Shown here piece after piece: positions 6,754-7,479 of a stretch of 7,479 bases of DNA. The stretch spans positions 1 through 7,479 of the forward strand of contig JAITAI010000047.1 of the NCBI GenBank assembly GCA_031284195.1, written 5' to 3'. The stretch is from Treponema sp. Lineage in GTDB: Bacteria > Spirochaetota > Spirochaetia > Treponematales > Breznakiellaceae. The notes under the pieces were generated by a model. The model was not told where the DNA came from and made no database searches. It saw only the letters and a list, made by a program, of their open reading frames with translations. Both the position numbers and the translations under genes were made by a program. The first letter of the stretch is position 1; each line of letters opens with the position of its first letter.

Positions 6754-7479
6754 TTATTCTGATTTAATACCCAAAATATCCCGTCCCCGCGAAAGGGCAT
6801 CAGGAACTATATCCTCAAGCAATTCAATAAAACTCATCTCGGAGAAACGCAGGGCCCGGTCTATTAAATGGGGAATAGGACTGTTAGGTTCCTGCAATTG
6901 AAAATACTCGGCTCCTTTTTTCAGCAAGAGCAGAGCCTCTGCCCGGGTAGCCGCATGATAGGAAAGAAGGGATACCTTTTCCCCAGAAGCAGGAGCAGTG
7001 TGTTGGGCCCCGGAATCCGAGGTCGCTTCTGGGGCCTCTCCTGAAGGGGACGCCAAGGACTCAAGGTGAGTCTTATAAAAGGTATGCAGCCGATTCAGTT
7101 CACGGGTCAAGGCAGACATATCCACGCTATAGGAGCCCTTCATCTTACTATTCATCGTTTCACAAAGTTCCACAATGAGGGCCTGTCCTTCCTTGACCAG
7201 AGCCGCCTGCCCCTCAATTTCCGCAACCCCCACGTTCATGAGTTCTGCCCGGAGGAGTTTTGGGTCAAGAGCCTTGTCGTCGCTCACCTCAATCTCGTTG
7301 AGGGAGATGAGCAGATCCCGTAGGGTATACTTGAGGGAGGGAACCAGGCGGACTTCTCGAAACCGGGGAATAAACATGACCGGATCATTTATAGACCCTT
7401 CCTGGGGAGAAAGCATGGAAAGAATGTTCAGCCGCTCTAGAGGGTCATCATCATACTCTGAATCAAGCTGAGGATAAAA
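6754..7479 (-). CDS. tssA: TssA, T6SS assembly cap protein, ImpA-type, amino-terminal end outside the window
   Basis: TssA contacts baseplate, tube and sheath and primes tail assembly. The frame is open to the right edge, giving 241 visible residues. The first in-frame ATG in the window (7416) is not the real start, because the 21 codons before it encode the ImpA N-domain signature YPQLD followed by DDDPLERLN. By family comparison roughly 100 residues are missing, for a total near 345. After the ImpA domain comes a helical region and then a Pro-, Ala-, Ser- and Glu-rich linker (visible residues 142-168). The carboxy-terminal domain holds AEYFQLQEPNSPIPHLIDRA (visible 180-199) and MSFIELLEDIVPDAL, resembling the short-form end of P. 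aeruginosa TssA1 rather than the long membrane-anchored or VasJ-like forms. It is the most upstream gene seen. Its promoter, if it heads the operon, lies outside the window. Confidence 0.92.
   Translation of the reverse strand, partial: FYPQLDSEYDDDPLERLNILSMLSPQEGSINDPVMFIPRFREVRLVPSLKYTLRDLLISLNEIEVSDDKALDPKLLRAELMNVGVAEIEGQAALVKEGQALIVELCETMNSKMKGSYSVDMSALTRELNRLHTFYKTHLESLASPSGEAPEATSDSGAQHTAPASGEKVSLLSYHAATRAEALLLLKKGAEYFQLQEPNSPIPHLIDRALRFSEMSFIELLEDIVPDALSRGRDILGIKSE

Noticed and set aside
7354..7416. ATG at 7416 as the start of tssA
   Set aside because: In-frame codons upstream to the window edge encode the ImpA signature (YPQLD, then DDDPLERLN), so the gene continues to the right and this Met is internal.

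Overview
This window is the conserved core of a type VI secretion system (T6SS), the contractile phage-tail-like machine that fires effectors into neighbouring cells. All eight genes lie on the minus strand, so transcription runs from high to low coordinates. In transcriptional order they are tssA (5' end outside the window), tssB, tssC, hcp (tssD), tssE, tssF, tssG and tssH/clpV (3' end outside the window). Both edge genes are cut by the window. Neither is a broken gene as far as can be seen.

Layout: TssA occupies 6754-7479, the sheath pair TssB and TssC 4677-6719, the tube protein Hcp 4120-4617, the baseplate proteins TssE, TssF and TssG 682-4055, and the amino-terminal part of the sheath-recycling ATPase TssH 1-657. 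Gaps between genes are 9-64 bases, tssF and tssG overlap, and there is no gene-free stretch over 300 bases. This packing indicates one operon. The two widest gaps (59 and 64 bases) flank hcp. Each holds an inverted repeat that pairs better as minus-strand RNA than as plus-strand RNA. This fits hcp needing far more protein than its neighbours.

How the genes work together: TssE, TssF and TssG help form the baseplate. Hcp hexamers stack into the inner tube. TssB and TssC polymerise around it as the extended sheath, with TssA guiding assembly. TssH/ClpV pulls apart the contracted sheath by binding the TssC amino terminus. The membrane complex (TssJ, TssL, TssM), TssK, VgrG, PAAR and any effector or immunity genes are not in the window and would be expected beyond its edges or elsewhere.

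Organism: a Gram-negative (diderm) bacterium of roughly balanced base composition. The gene order A-B-C-hcp-E-F-G-H matches the Pseudomonas aeruginosa H1 (HSI-I) cluster apart from the missing tagJ. The proteins, such as the divergent TssE and the TssG amino terminus, do not look like a close proteobacterial copy. A spirochaete such as a gut Treponema is a possible guess, but nothing in the window settles the taxonomy. I see no mobile element, RNA gene, CRISPR array or unrecognised gene here. The window is essentially a well-known system, and the points of interest are in its details.
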